A stretch of 25,725 bases of DNA, from the NCBI GenBank assembly GCA_015680685.1, contig MNCI01025343.1, positions 76,020 to 101,744 of the forward strand, read 5' to 3'. Each line of letters opens with the position of its first letter. Position 1 is the first letter of the stretch. Position numbers and translations under genes: made by a program. The DNA is from Gnetum montanum. Lineage: Eukaryota; Streptophyta; Gnetopsida; Gnetales; Gnetaceae. Positions 9,231 through 20,225 of the stretch are shown piece by piece. Under the pieces are notes generated by a model. That model saw nothing but the letters and a program-made list of their open reading frames with translations, searched no databases and was not told where the DNA came from.

Positions 9231-10620
9231 ATCTATGATGTTTTTAGGTAATACAGTCGACACAAAAGGCATAAATAGTACTAAACTAAGGTATCGAGTA
9301 GATGTGATAAAGGCTTTATCAGTGTAAATAAGAAATTATATGTAGTGTGAATACTACAATAGTATAAACACCATGTAGTGTAAATGTAACTAGTAGCATA
9401 GATAAAAAATCTTTGTAAAAATATAAATGCAAGAAATAGAAAAAGTGCAGTAAAGTGCAAATATAAAAATAATTTCTATAAATGTAAAGGGGTAAACTAG
9501 CTACAGCATTTATACCATAGGGTTTTTGAGGCAACACTAGGATTTTAGGGAAAACAAGAGTAGAGTTTAAGGATTTCAAGAGGTTTAAAATCAGTGTATT
9601 GGTAGGATTTCACTACATAAGAAATATTTATGGCCAAGAGAAAAATGTTGGTGTAGGAAAACTAGAAACAAAATGTTGAGATTCAAAAATGCTAGTATGA
9701 GAAAATTACTCAAAATAACTCCTAATCACTAAATATGCTATTGTCAACTAGTTGAAATAGGGAAACAATGGTTATGATTGAGTTTAGGTGAAGAAAGAAA
9801 GACAAAGGCCCTCCTTTTAGTGCCAGAAAACTATTGCAATAGAAAATTTTGATACTAGAAATCAAATAGATCTACATGGAATAGTTTTGCCTCAAGATCC
9901 ATAGGCCTCAAAAGGGATATAAGATGCCTTAGGTAGTATTGTTGATCACCTAAGAACTTACGTGTCTATTACCAAGATAAAATGAGTGAAAACAAGCAAT
10001 AACATGAAAATAGTGGAGATCCAATGTTGTACCTATGAAAATTGAAAAATAACAAAGAAAATATGCAAAACATATGACAAAAAACTACAAATTTTGTATT
10101 AATATTGCAAAGTACAAGGTGAGAAAGTACAAAGTATGAAACTGTGAATGTTTCACAAGTATTTGTGAAAATGTTTTCAAAGCTCTAGCATGTAAGTGAG
10201 TAAGGTATGTTGCATAGTCCTTCCAAAAACATATAGCTTGCTTGATCTATAGGCTATAATAGGCTCTCAATATTCTTAGTGATTAGTGCTAGGGAAATGA
10301 CTTCAGGCTTTCGGATCTCTACTTTGCTTCAAAAGTCTCAAGTTTGAAAGAGTTTTGATGATCCAAAAGTCCCTAAAAATGGTGTCAATTCTTGTTAAAT
10401 AGATTGTGATTTGTTGTTTCTATGTTAATCTAGCTTGGACAAGTTTCTATTAGATATATACAGTGTTTTTGACACTTACATTAGCTCAAAATTGTAGCAT
10501 TTTTATCTATAGTGTTCTTGCACAATTACACTAGGATGCCAACGTTTTTGACATTATGAGCATTAACTATGCTATTTTAGCATAATTCATGGATTTTTCA
10601 TGTCTCATACCATGAATTAC
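9231..10620. other. Leader and possible LTR region of the Tat-like relic, with phrase repeats
   Basis: Upstream (on the minus strand) of the gag ATG. Phrases like those at 4266-5600 recur: GGGTTTTTGAGGCAACACTAGG near 9521 resembles CGTTTTTGAGGCAATCTTGG near 4597, and CAGTGTTTTTGAC, TAGCATTTTTATC and CAACGTTTTTGAC occur near 10461, 10496 and 10531. A sequence on the minus strand at 9825-9807 (TGGCACTAAAAGGAGGGCC) starts like a primer site, but I cannot match it to a tRNA. The presence of related phrases at both ends is compatible with eroded LTRs; boundaries were not found. Confidence 0.35.
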
Positions 10621-11729
10621 CCTATAAAAAATGAGAATGCCCTAGAATTTTAACAAAACAAGGCTACAAGATTGATTTTCTAAAGGGAAATTGAGGCATT
10701 TGTTTTTACTCTTGAATCCAAGCAAAATTACATGAGAAAATTTGGCCACAAGGCTTTCCTGTTCATCTAAATTTTCTTTGAGGTGTTTCACATGTCACCT
10801 CAAAGATCATATTATGCTACTCATTAAAAGCAAGAGCCTTGTGATATGATTGGAAAGTAGGACTACAAGTGGGTAAATGCTAGGAAATAGGCAAGACATT
10901 CTTCTAGACACTTCCATTACTGCAAATGAATGATTCTAGGGGAAGGATGTCCATACATTTTTACTCATGAAACTTGAGCTATAATTATGATGATCTAGAG
11001 CATTCAATCATTCAATGTTTATCTGTCCTTCATTTGAATGGAGGTGTTGATGACTTGGATGAGCCATTATTCCCTTGGATCTACCAAAGTCAAATTTATG
11101 AAGTAGTTTGCATATGATTTGAAAGCACTGAGGAGAGAAGAATCAAAAAGGTTGATATGGCTAACATCTGCACAATCAGTGGGAAGTTATATGATCATAT
11201 CTAGCTCCATGTTCAAACATTTCTCATCTCTTATGAGCTACAAGGGTTTAATAGTGAGTGGAAGAAACTCCATCTTTTTCCCCCATACACTTACTAATTA
11301 TGCTAAAACATGATATTAATCTCTTCCATCCAACTCTATCTCTTCATGTGCAAACATGTTAAAAGCTTTTAATGTCACATTTCATTCTTATGTCTGAGTT
11401 ACAAACCTTAGAAAAAAAATAGTAGGATGGAAGCAAGATACCAATGAATCATTATATGTAACCATAGAATGATACAATTACATGCTTAATCAATATCCAA
11501 ATCATGGGTTCAACAAACATAACTAATTAATGCACATGGTAGAAGGAGTATAGTTGCAAACTTGTGAAAGGATGGATCTATATATCATGGGTAATCTCTA
11601 ATAGAGGTTAGTGATTCAAATTGTTGTTATGTTAGATGTTGTAGCCAAATTGGAATGGGAATGACATAAAAATTCAAATGTTGAGGAAGCCAACATAAAT
11701 TCCCAATGTCAGAAGGATGTAAAGAATGT
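10621..11729. other. AT-rich sequence, no feature seen
   Basis: No primer site, motif or long coding-like frame was found. The 64-codon plus-strand frame at 11119-11313 shows no recognisable protein feature. Confidence 0.45.
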
Positions 11730-12077
11730 TGAATGTAAGATTTGACCTTTTGATGCTATTGAAGGCCTTATTCAGGAAAGCATGAGAATGAAAAAAACTT
11801 TGGCAAACCTTGCCAATGTTATTGATAAGGTTTGAGATGTACTAAATCAAATGATAACATCAAATTTTAAGAATTTGGAAAAAAAAGTCATTTAAGCAAT
11901 TGGAAAATTTAAAACAAGAAGTAAAAGATCTTATTATGATCAAATTCCTTATCCTTATGATCCATTTTTTCAACCACAACTTCAACAAGGGATGGAACCT
12001 AATCCTTGGAGTTCTTTCTCTACATCGCAACAATATTCCTCATGTTATCCTTCTTCCTATCATGAAACTCAGTAGAT
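11730..12077 (+). pseudogene. Decayed coding relic, coiled-coil plus Pro/Gln-rich, gag-like
   Basis: One plus-strand phase reads EGLIQESMRMKKTLANLANV, stop, DVLNQMITSNFKNLEKKVI, stop, then after a short basic stretch QIPYPYDPFFQPQLQQGMEP and PWSSFSTSQQYSSCYPSSYH, ending in a stop near 12075. A heptad-like helical part followed by a Pro/Gln/Tyr/Ser-rich part is common in plant retrotransposon gag upstream of the nucleocapsid. No capsid or zinc knuckle is visible, so the family is open and a cellular origin is not excluded. No partner LTRs were found. Confidence 0.45.
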
Positions 12078-14190
12078 CATAAATCATATACATCATGCAA
12101 TATCCCATCAGTATTAGTCATATCCACCACAACGATCTCAATGGTTGTAGATCTAACACAAAGGCCATCATAACCTTTTGTACCATTATAGGGGGGAATT
12201 TGAAATCAACCATAGTGGGAACATGACTAGTTCCTTAATGGAAGGTACTACTCTCATTTTCATTGTCATACACTATTGGATAGTATCATAGTTATCATGT
12301 TTCTTTCATGAAAATAATTCATCACCTCATAGATGAAACTATTTTCATAACAAAAATAAAAATAACAAGGTCTATAAGTATTTATGCTTATTAGCTTTAC
12401 CATCATCTTTAAAGAAATGAGAATGATGAGCCAGGAAAAGTTTAATGTTGAGTTACCTCAATGGTTATCTTCGTTATAGGGATTTTCACCTCATCTATGA
12501 CTAATCCATGAGTCGTAGCTATGAAAGAATGGTTCAAAGTCAAAAATATCATCAAGACAATTAACAATTAGAGTTGAATTCAATTGAAAACACCACATTT
12601 ATGACTACCACTCATAAGTTAAGTCAACCAAGATTCACCTAACCTTCTAATATTAAGTTCAAAGATGAACATAGCTAATTAAACCAAATTGAAATTACAT
12701 AAATTCAATATAAATATGAAAGATTACAAAGGAGACGTCACCTAATTTGTGACCTTGCTTTATTGTCTCGACACTCCAACAACTTCATAAGCTTCATACA
12801 TCGTTAGTTGTTAATTGACATAAAGTATCAACACTCTTCCTTAATAATTCAAATACCAAAAAGAGTTCAATTTGGTGTGGGTTCTCTCTTGAGTTTTCTT
12901 TCTCCCCCACCCCCCAAATACAAAGTTGAGATCCTTATTTATACTATGAATGATGTACAAAAATAATCATTTGGAAAATTGATTAATATCGAGGAATTCA
13001 ATAACAATCAATTCAAATCTTCATCAAAGTGGATTGTCAATTCTATCATCCTCAATCATTGGTACAAATCACCCTTTTTGTGCAAATCAATATCTCAAAT
13101 TTTTTTTAAGTCTCTCTCCACCGAAACTCATGCTATCGATCTATATCGTTGCCTTTGTGTGGATTAATAGAATCGATATCAATCTTCATCACTCCCCTAA
13201 TTTCCTACATACATAAGCTTAAAAAGAAATCAGTACCTATTGATTTAAACTGCCAAAATCAATTATATTCAATATGGAAAAATAGTAAAAAAATAAAAAC
13301 CCTAACTTATAATGTTAAAATTGAAGTAATTTTGGGGTTTAACAAAGACCAATGAGGGTATGCTTATAAATAATAAATTTATCGAGAAGATTATCAAATG
13401 TTATCCTTAAACTTAGTCATGAGGAAAGAATTCTCCATGTAATGCCTTTGGTGCTATAGTATTATTTATCTATTTGGTGTGTATTTTTGTTTGTTTGTTT
13501 TCTTGTTTGGTATATATTTTTATATTTTTTAAAACTAATGATATATCATTCTCTAATTTACTTATTGTTTTGGATTGATATTTATTTTAAGTATGTTTTA
13601 TGTGTATAGGAAAATTTAGTTAATGTGCTTTATGAATGCTTACCCAATAAGCTAATAATGGATGGGTGAGCTACAGATGTGTTGATGATACGAGAGTGCT
13701 AAATGGGTCCAATGTGAAGCCTTAATCAATGGATTTCTCACACAAAAAATTTCATCCATCCACTTTTCTTCTATCCATCATTGGTGAACTAGGCTCAATT
13801 TTAGCAAGAAGCTAGGACTTGCAATATGAGTTGTTGAAGCTACTACTACTAGAACCAAGGGCAAGTGATGGGTCCATACCTTAGGGTATGACCTATGAAA
13901 TTCTGGAAAAGTGGTTGATCACTAGAAAGGAAAGGATGTATCATTGAAATTTCTTATGATCACTAAATAGGTCTAATCAATGTGATTGAATAAAGATACA
14001 TGTGCTTACCATGCTTAGCCATTCTTCATAAAAAGAGGTTCATGATCTCATGAACCTATGTGTGTCATGCGATGAGGAATGAAATCTCGTGTTCATGCAT
14101 GTCGAAGATTTCATGCAGTGATTTAGCACTTTAATCATTCCCATGAATTTCATGCATCATCAAAAATCCTCTTCTCACAAAAAAGATGAA
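12078..14190. other. AT-rich sequence without a supported gene
   Basis: Apart from the polypurine tract and TATA-like site listed separately, I see no feature. Short overlapping plus-strand frames at 12979-13355 are in AT-rich DNA and have no motif. A T-rich stretch with GTTT repeats lies near 13485-13530. Confidence 0.4.
12896..12917 (-). other. Polypurine tract followed upstream by a TATA-like site
   Basis: The minus strand reads TTTGGGGGGTGGGGGAGAAAG here, a purine run broken by a single T inside the G tract. About 20 bp upstream on the same strand (12936-12943) is AGTATAAATAAGG. It may be a retroelement polypurine tract or the 5' end of a transcription unit. No LTR boundary (TG...CA) could be tied to it. 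Confidence 0.3.
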
Positions 14191-14192
14191 AT

Positions 14193-14238
14193 ATTGAGAG
14201 AGAGAGAGACACACACACAAAGAGAGAGAGAGAGAGAA
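14193..14238. repeat. Compound GA/CA microsatellite
   Basis: TTGAGAGAGAGAGAGAC, then ACACACACA, then AAGAGAGAGAGAGAGAG. This is a simple dinucleotide repeat in otherwise unassigned DNA. The minus-strand frame crossing it (14150-14335) is its translation. Confidence 0.95.
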
Positions 14239-17200
14239 TGGAATGAATGAAAAAATAAAGACAAGATGAAAAAAGAGTGATATTATTCAAAGCTCTTTGG
14301 TCCACAATAATTAGTATTTCTATCATCCTAGCCAATCATATATTACTCAAGCAAGATCAAAATGAGTGGTTGGACTAATAATCATGCAAGTCTTTCTTAT
14401 ATTTAACCTATTTCCTAAATCACTTGACCCTCAAATGTAATAGCCCAAAATAATCTCTTCTTCATTCCTACCCATGGCCCTGAAGGCCTAGAAGTCTTTC
14501 TCTTAGTGAACTCTAGTAACATCAAAGGTTGCTTCCACCCAATTCATAAATCCATTTATTTCTTTTTATAATTTATATTGGGATCGGGATTAGTTAGTGT
14601 AGCCAAAGGGATTGATAAGACAGTTTTGATAAAACAATATTTGAGGAGCCTACTATGCATATGTGTATAGATGCAGGAAAACCAAACTAGAATCTTGACT
14701 TCAAGATGATCTGCGACATGTTACCTTTGTTGGATGACATTGGTGATGGTAAGTATGATCTTTCACTCAAAAAGGAAACTTGAAGGTCTAACCCTACTAT
14801 GTGAATGATTAGTAGTGAAGGGAGATAGTAGTGGATCTCTCATGGGATATAGGACGTGCTCATGTCCTTCCATGAGTTGATTGAATGGTTGGTTAGAGAT
14901 CTAGTGATGTTGCACTCTTACCTTCTATCTCTTGTCCATCATTTATTTTTCATCTCTTTCTTTCCACTATATGCATTATTGTGTATGGTAGGAAGTTGAT
15001 CAGGTAAAGTAAAGGATGAGATTTGACCATCCAAGAGGACATGCTCGTGTTTGATGCTAATGTCTCACTAGTTGTTGGGAATCCATGGATGTTCCACCAA
15101 TATTTTTTAGAAGGGTAAGAAAGGCAAGTGTCTACTATATGAAGGACCCCTTTTTGAATCCTTGGTGGCATGGCATTATGAGTAATTGAGCTCAAGCTTA
15201 GCTCCCAATGATGGTGGTGGTTGCATGGCATAAAGCACTTTATTACTCTTCCACTTATGTGGATGTTGACTCTATGAGATTCAAGGTTTAATCATGATAA
15301 TTATTTCCCATCTTACATCAATTACACCTTTTTTTAACCTTTTATTTTATTGTTTATCTCCTATTTTTATAACCCTTCTTTTCTAGTTCTTAGATCATGG
15401 GACTGAGTAGATTCGACATTATAATTTAAATTCCATGAGTTTGGATGTCATCCCCGATAAAAATGTAGTATTTTGGTATTCTTATTACTTTTTTGGCATA
15501 TTTGATTTGATCCTTGACTAGATTTTTGTAATTATCTTTTGTATTTATTCTTCTTGTTCTTTCCATTTTCATTATTTACATGGTTCAAGCTAGGTGTCCT
15601 ATAAGTTTGTCATGGGGAAGAGGTATTGAATCAAGTATTGACTTTATAATTTTGGTGGTTATTTAAAATATTTTCATCTTAATTTTAGTTATTCATGCAT
15701 GCCTTAATTCCATAGTTGGGATTATGTTTCTTTCATTTCCCTAAGGATTATACTTATCATTGTTCTTATGGTCATTTTTTATAGTTGTAGTATAATGCCT
15801 TGGGAATCTCACTTCGTTTTTAGCATTTTCACAACTTATCATGCTTAGGTAATGGAATCACCATCATTGGAAGAATAAGAGAAAAAATATGAATCATCAA
15901 ATCCAACACATGTACATGAGAGTTGTCTCTCAAGAGAGAGATCCAAAGACAGATGGTCATGCTCTTGGTCTTTTAGGTTGAGTGCATACCATTTCAAGAT
16001 CTTCTAAATGAATGCCATAGGAGCTAGCAGGAGATGGTTTGAAGATGGATGACATGGAATAAGTGTAGATACAAATGATATGTGGCAAAGGCTTATTCTT
16101 TCAGCTTCTTCCTATTTCATGCAAGCTTGTAAGAGGAATTTTTCCTTTGCAACCATCCCCTGGCACTTCTTGGTGAGGTGGCTTATATTATAAAGTAGTC
16201 GTGGTCTATATTATACATTTGTAATTCCTCGACATCGATCTTATCATGTGTCTAGTCCTTGGTTTTGTCTTTAGTTTCAAAGTTATGTGTCACATCCAAT
16301 TCTTGGATGTCGTGGCAAACATGAAATATACGTTATGTTAGACATTATGCATAAAGGAAAATAATAAGAAAAGTGTAGAAGGAAAAAGAGAATAATGCTT
16401 TATTGATATGGAATAGTGTATTTGGGTCATGATTTGATTGTTCCTTAGGATTTTCTTCCTTTGGCATCTATCCCTTAAAGGTAATTCATCATTGCCACCA
16501 CGATTAGACTTATAACTAGCCAAAAGGTATGGCTAGTCCTCTTCCTATCCTACTGTATGCCTCCCATTACTCATCTTTTATTGGCTCTACAACTTCATGC
16601 TAATATGACCTCTAATTCCTAGGTATAAATACCTTAGGTCAAATCTCCAAAGGTCATCTTGAAAGACATGTCAATTATTACAACACACCCTTTCGATTCT
16701 TAATTACAGCTACCCTTTTGGATCTTGTCATGCTAATCTCAAGATTATTATGAAGAGATACAATCTTTATTATGTAGTGATACCATTTAGGAATGGTGAT
16801 GTTTTAATCTACCCCCATTAGGTTTTTTTTATCTTCAAACAAGTACATGTTAACTATTTTTTCCCATTCAAATGCTCCTTTTATGATCCTATGCTTCAAT
16901 AATTTGATTTCTTATTGGGCTTGAAGTTATCTCTTACTTGTTTTTGCAAACAAAATATAAGTGAGAATAATTTATATAAGTATTAAATATTATTTTATCA
17001 ATACTTACCTCATTTTCTAAGATAATGACAAGAGTTTAATTAAAGATCTACCAACCACCAATCACTAGTCCTAACCAGGGACACACAAAAGCGTAACTCA
17101 TATCCAGTTACCCAAGTAAAGGTAGGGAAAATCCTCATTCTCAACTTGTGTTACCCTATTGACCTTTTGGTATGTCAAAAAATTAGAAAATGTAGAATGT

Positions 17201-17487
17201 GGAAAATGTGGGTGTATTACCTTGTAGGACTAATGAGACCAAGAGCATGATGAGATCGGGACAATAGCATAATCAAGAGCTTTAATGTATCAAGACATGA
17301 GATCGAGACAAAGGGCAAATCCTGAGTCAAAATGAGAGCTACATTAAGATGACAAGGAGATTCAAGACTTCAAAATGAGAGCTAAACTAGAATGAGAACT
17401 ACATTGGGATGATAAGATAAGAGCTAGGATACAAGAGAAGTCTACAAGCCAAATGAAGATGTTCCGAGAATTGCCAAGATGCTGAAA
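14239..17487. other. Long unassigned AT-rich stretch
   Basis: No gene or element boundary was supported. A 93-codon minus-strand frame (15231-14950) has no recognisable motif. Near 17330-17425 the phrase AATGAGAGCTACATTA recurs in eroded form (AATGAGAGCTAAACTA, AATGAGAACTACATTG), a short degenerate tandem repeat. The stretch probably holds further eroded repeats that I cannot classify by eye. Confidence 0.4.
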
Positions 17488-17528
17488 TGTTAGAGCAATG
17501 ATTCAAAGTTTAATGTTCTTACAAGGTA

Positions 17529-17676
17529 GACATCTCACATTGGTAGGATATTTCTAACTCTTGGAAAAGACATCTAAAGGTAAACATCTAAGGATAGATG
17601 TCTATATATTCAAGTAGATTTCTTTCCAGAATGGATAGTGTTGATATATAGACATCTCCACTTTAAATTAAACATC
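17529..17676. repeat. GACATC/GATGTC cluster in the Copia LTR
   Basis: GACATC at 17529, 17569 and 17651, GATGTC at 17597, one-mismatch AACATC at 17583 and 17671, and GATATT at 17547. Most are within AGACATCT or its complement AGATGTCT. Spacings 17569-17583-17597 are 14 and 14 bp, and 17651-17671 is 20 bp. Confidence 0.75.
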
Positions 17677-17736
17677 TTAGATAGTCATTATCTAGTCATT
17701 GGATGAATTTCAAGGGCTTTTTAGAAGTTCAAAGAG

Positions 17737-17743
17737 TATAAAA
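17737..17743 (+). promoter_or_regulatory. TATA box of the Copia LTR
   Basis: TATAAAA in the context AGAGTATAAAACAAAG, about 60 bp downstream of the last GACATC-type site. It is the likely U3 promoter; the Athila-like insertion lies about 60 bp downstream and would have disrupted the transcript. Confidence 0.6.
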
Positions 17744-17794
17744 CAAAGTGGAACTCAGGAGAAAGAGAATGAATCATTTTATTGAATATATATC

Positions 17795-17799
17795 CCTAG
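17795..17799. other. Target-site duplication, left copy (CCTAG)
   Basis: CCTAG immediately precedes the 5' LTR TG and is repeated exactly after the 3' LTR CA at 24880-24884. Five bp is the usual Ty3 duplication length. Confidence 0.95.
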
Positions 17800-17810
17800 T
17801 GATGGGACGC

Positions 17811-17878
17811 GATATTGCATGGGCCGCGATATCACATACGCGATATCGCATCCCACGCGATATCACGTACACGATATC
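17811..17878. repeat. GATATC array of the 5' LTR
   Basis: GATATT at 17811 and GATATC at 17828, 17842, 17859 and 17873; spacings 17, 14, 17 and 14 bp. The last site is 24 bp before the TATA box, the same distance as in the 3' LTR. Overlapping short frames on both strands here (17748-18058) are by-products of the palindromes. Confidence 0.93.
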
Positions 17879-17896
17879 GCGGTGCGCTATCATATC

Positions 17897-17904
17897 TATA
17901 AATA
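17897..17904 (+). promoter_or_regulatory. TATA box of the 5' LTR
   Basis: TATAAATA in ATCTATAAATAAGAGG. The same sequence occurs in the other two family LTRs. It would drive the genomic RNA. Confidence 0.8.
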
Positions 17905-18441
17905 AGAGGCGGCTCTCCCTTGTTTTCCATTCTAGACCTAGACTGTAGGGAAACTCTAGCAGTTTGATCTCTCCAGAGATAGAATATTTTCCATGTGCCC
18001 GTAGTAGGAGCTCCAAAGTGAACGGATCTTTATTCAAGCAGACATTGTACCTGAACACAAGTTTGTGTACGAAAATAAAGACAAACTTCTTGGATAAACC
18101 TTGTAGTGCATGGAATAGGCTAAATAGGACATTTATTTAATGTTATTTATTGTTTTCCATTTAATCGCTTTATTAGTTATTAAATCTTTCTCAACCCTTC
18201 TCTCTTAGTTAAGTGCCTTAGTATGACCGTTTCGAGCACGTGCGTTACGCGTGGTGATCCCCGCAACAACTAGCGTTTGGTAGCCACGATTGCATCAGTT
18301 CAGGGTGTGAACAGTAAGTGGGAACAGATGCTGACACTAGGTTAATTAAGACTTAGATAGTTAGTTAAAGTTCGTTAATTAGTTTCTTCAACCCTTCACC
18401 TTGTAAGCATAGGAGATAAAACCAAAAAAGCTATAAAAATC

Positions 18442-18537
18442 ATACACCTCAGACTTACTTAACCATACACCGTGACAAATACAAGTAAGTCTGGGAAGAC
18501 AACGAATAATTAACCTTAAGTGTTCCATGAGGTGTAT
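18442..18537 (+). other. Nested inverted repeats in R/U5
   Basis: ATACACCTC (18442-18450) is complementary to GAGGTGTAT (18529-18537), and AGACTTACTT (18451-18460) is complementary to AAGTAAGTCT (18483-18492). This gives a two-part RNA stem. In the 3' LTR the outer pair is kept with one G-U pair and eight of ten inner pairs remain. Confidence 0.65.
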
Positions 18538-18626
18538 AGGCACTTAGTCTATGGAGTTCGACTGAATCATGTGTGTTACGCTCATATTCGTATGGTTGAG
18601 TGTAGGGGTACCTCGCCACTCATCAT

Positions 18627-18644
18627 TGGCGCCATTGCCGGAGA
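18627..18644 (+). other. Primer-binding site, tRNA-Asp type
   Basis: TGGCGCCATTGCCGGAGA starts one base after the LTR end. It matches the complement of the plant tRNA-Asp 3' end at 16 of 18 positions, from my knowledge of that tRNA. Asp-tRNA priming is typical of Athila and some Tat elements. Both mismatches are A for G, consistent with decay. Confidence 0.85.
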
Positions 18645-19763
18645 CTAAGTGTTTGTGCACTAAGTAGAACATAAGAGTTCATTTACATCGTTGGGAGCTT
18701 AAACGAACCTTAGGGTTACTTAACAAAAAATTATATAATAGTTAATTAGCACACCGAACAAGACACAATGTCTTCTTCTTCTTCTCACAAGAGCACATCA
18801 CCTAGGGATCATACAAAGAACAGTCGACAATCAAAAACACATAACCTAAATCAGCCGATTCCTCAACAATACAAGGTGGAATATACTCATCCCGATGATT
18901 ATATACACGATTTTACTTTTATCTTTCATCAAGATGAACAGATGCACTAGAGAGACTTGCAAGGTAACATAGTGTTACCTCCAAATTGTGCAGTCCCCAA
19001 CATGCTTCACCGTGCTTTAGCACAAATTGGCATGACTCAGCTCTATGCTGAATACGCTTTAGGTGATTTTGACATGAGGGATTATCATCCCACAACATTA
19101 CAACGTATGAGGAACTCAAGGCAGGAGAGCCAACATACATTGTTGAAGGGCAAAGAGGTCTCACATGTCCTAAGTGAAATGGGAGATGGTGAACCACTTA
19201 TCACAAGTTCTCTATCGAAAGATGTTCCCCCTTCTAACAATGGTGAGGAGGTGGGGTATCAGAACCTACGCTCCACGATACACAACCCTGGTTCTAATCC
19301 TCATGAACACCAATTGTTCACTGAGGGAACAACAACAAATAACAAGGATGGGCACTCAAATCATCACCACGATCGGGGCCGAATCCATAGAAGAGAAGGT
19401 AAGAAACATCGTCATGGCGATGGTTCTCCTTCTTCTTCGCCTTCATCACATCACTCACCCTCTCCTTCCACATCAGGGCACAATCATTAAGAGCATAATG
19501 GAGAAGATAAGAGTAAGAAAAATGAGAGACCTTGATGAGAGAGTCGAGAGCGAGGACAAGGGCATGAAAGAAGAAAAAGTAGGGAGCAACGTAGACATCA
19601 TAGACTTCATGAAAGAGATGATCATGACGAACCCCTACTTGCCACCCGAAGCATGTTAAATATAACAAAGGCTGTGAGAATCCCAACAAGGCATTTAAAA
19701 GATAGTCCGATCAAGCGTTTAGACATGAACAACATCCCACGCTTTGAAGGGGGATACAACGCA

Positions 19764-20225
19764 GATCCACAAAATCATTTACAGGCATTCCATGATGCTT
19801 GCGCCTTGCAAAACATAGAAAACGAGTGGCAGAAACTAAAGTTATTTTCCAGGACACTCATCAAGAAAGCAGAGAGTTGGTACCGGTCCTTAGAGCCGGA
19901 AACCATCAAGAGGTGGAGTATGATGTTAGAACTCTTCAACGATAAGTATCAAATGTACTCCAAAGTGTGTAATTTGCATAAGCAAATCCAAGGATGGAAG
20001 CAAGGTACTCATGAACCCTTGGATGCTACCATGGGCCACTACTACACATTGTTACATCATTGCCCAGGCCATGGTTATGCACAACGGGATCAACTTCACC
20101 ATATCGTAGATGGGCTAAGGTATGAAACTAGGAGAACCCTTGGGACTTGTACCCAAGGGAGACTATTAGAACTTAGATCCCATGAAATTCATCGCTTGTT
20201 GGAACAAGTAGCCAAAGAAGAAGGG
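19764..20225 (+). other. Gag capsid domain (Retrotrans_gag type)
   Basis: The phase reads ADPQNHLQAFHDACALQNIE, then a WYRSLEPETIKRWSMM helix with Trp-Tyr followed by Leu-Glu-Pro and Trp, then LLHHCPGHGYAQRDQLHHIV, ending in RLLEQVAKEE. Plant Athila gag has the same framework: Asp-Pro near the start, an Ala-x-x-Trp, a Trp helix, a Cys-Pro-x-His-Gly turn, then a Leu-Leu-Glu helix. No stop interrupts this domain. It is the best-preserved part of the element. Confidence 0.88.

Larger units (their letters stand above)
17488..17799 (+). mobile_element. Copia LTR, 5' portion, split by the Athila-like insertion (5' end tentative)
   Basis: TGTTAGAG at 17488 is a typical Copia LTR start. A cluster of GACATC/GATGTC sites (17529-17676) and a TATA box (17737) follow, then the CCTAG target site and the inserted element. 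The LTR resumes at 24885 and ends at about 25429 next to a primer site. The pieces add up to about 860 bp. No second LTR copy is in the window, so the 5' end rests only on the TGTTAGAG motif. Confidence 0.5.
17800..18625 (+). repeat. 5' LTR of the Athila-like element
   Basis: 826 bp, from TGATGGGACGCG to CTCGCCACTCATCA. Order: GATATC array, TATAAATA at 17897-17904, CTCCAGAGATAGA block, AATAAAGA, a TTATTTATTG block, GAGCACGTGCGTTACGCGTG, and a U5 with nested inverted repeats. The 3' LTR is 811 bp; the 15 bp difference comes from 8 bp net in the array and a 7 bp deletion in the 3' copy beside CAATTTCC. Confidence 0.95.

Noticed and set aside
9319-9579. 86-codon minus-strand frame rich in Phe/Tyr/Leu
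   Set aside because: AT-driven low-complexity frame upstream of the gag start; no motif.
9807-9825. Primer-binding site of the Tat-like relic
   Set aside because: Starts TGGC on the minus strand but I cannot match it to a tRNA 3' end, and no clear CA LTR end lies next to it.
3601-10620. A defined LTR pair around the Tat-like relic
   Set aside because: Only short phrase similarity was found; no end-to-end match with TG...CA ends or target duplication.
12979-13355. Three overlapping plus-strand frames of 60-68 codons
   Set aside because: They lie in AT-rich sequence in different phases with no shared protein signal.
14950-15231. 93-codon minus-strand frame starting with a His run
   Set aside because: No recognisable domain and no neighbouring element features; most likely chance.
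17748-18058. Overlapping frames on both strands at the LTR start (66 and 94 codons)
   Set aside because: They overlap the palindromic array, TATA box and LTR boundary; palindromes open both strands.
18919-19197. Minus-strand frame inside gag
   Set aside because: Shadow of the gag phase; no motif, and the plus phase explains the sequence.
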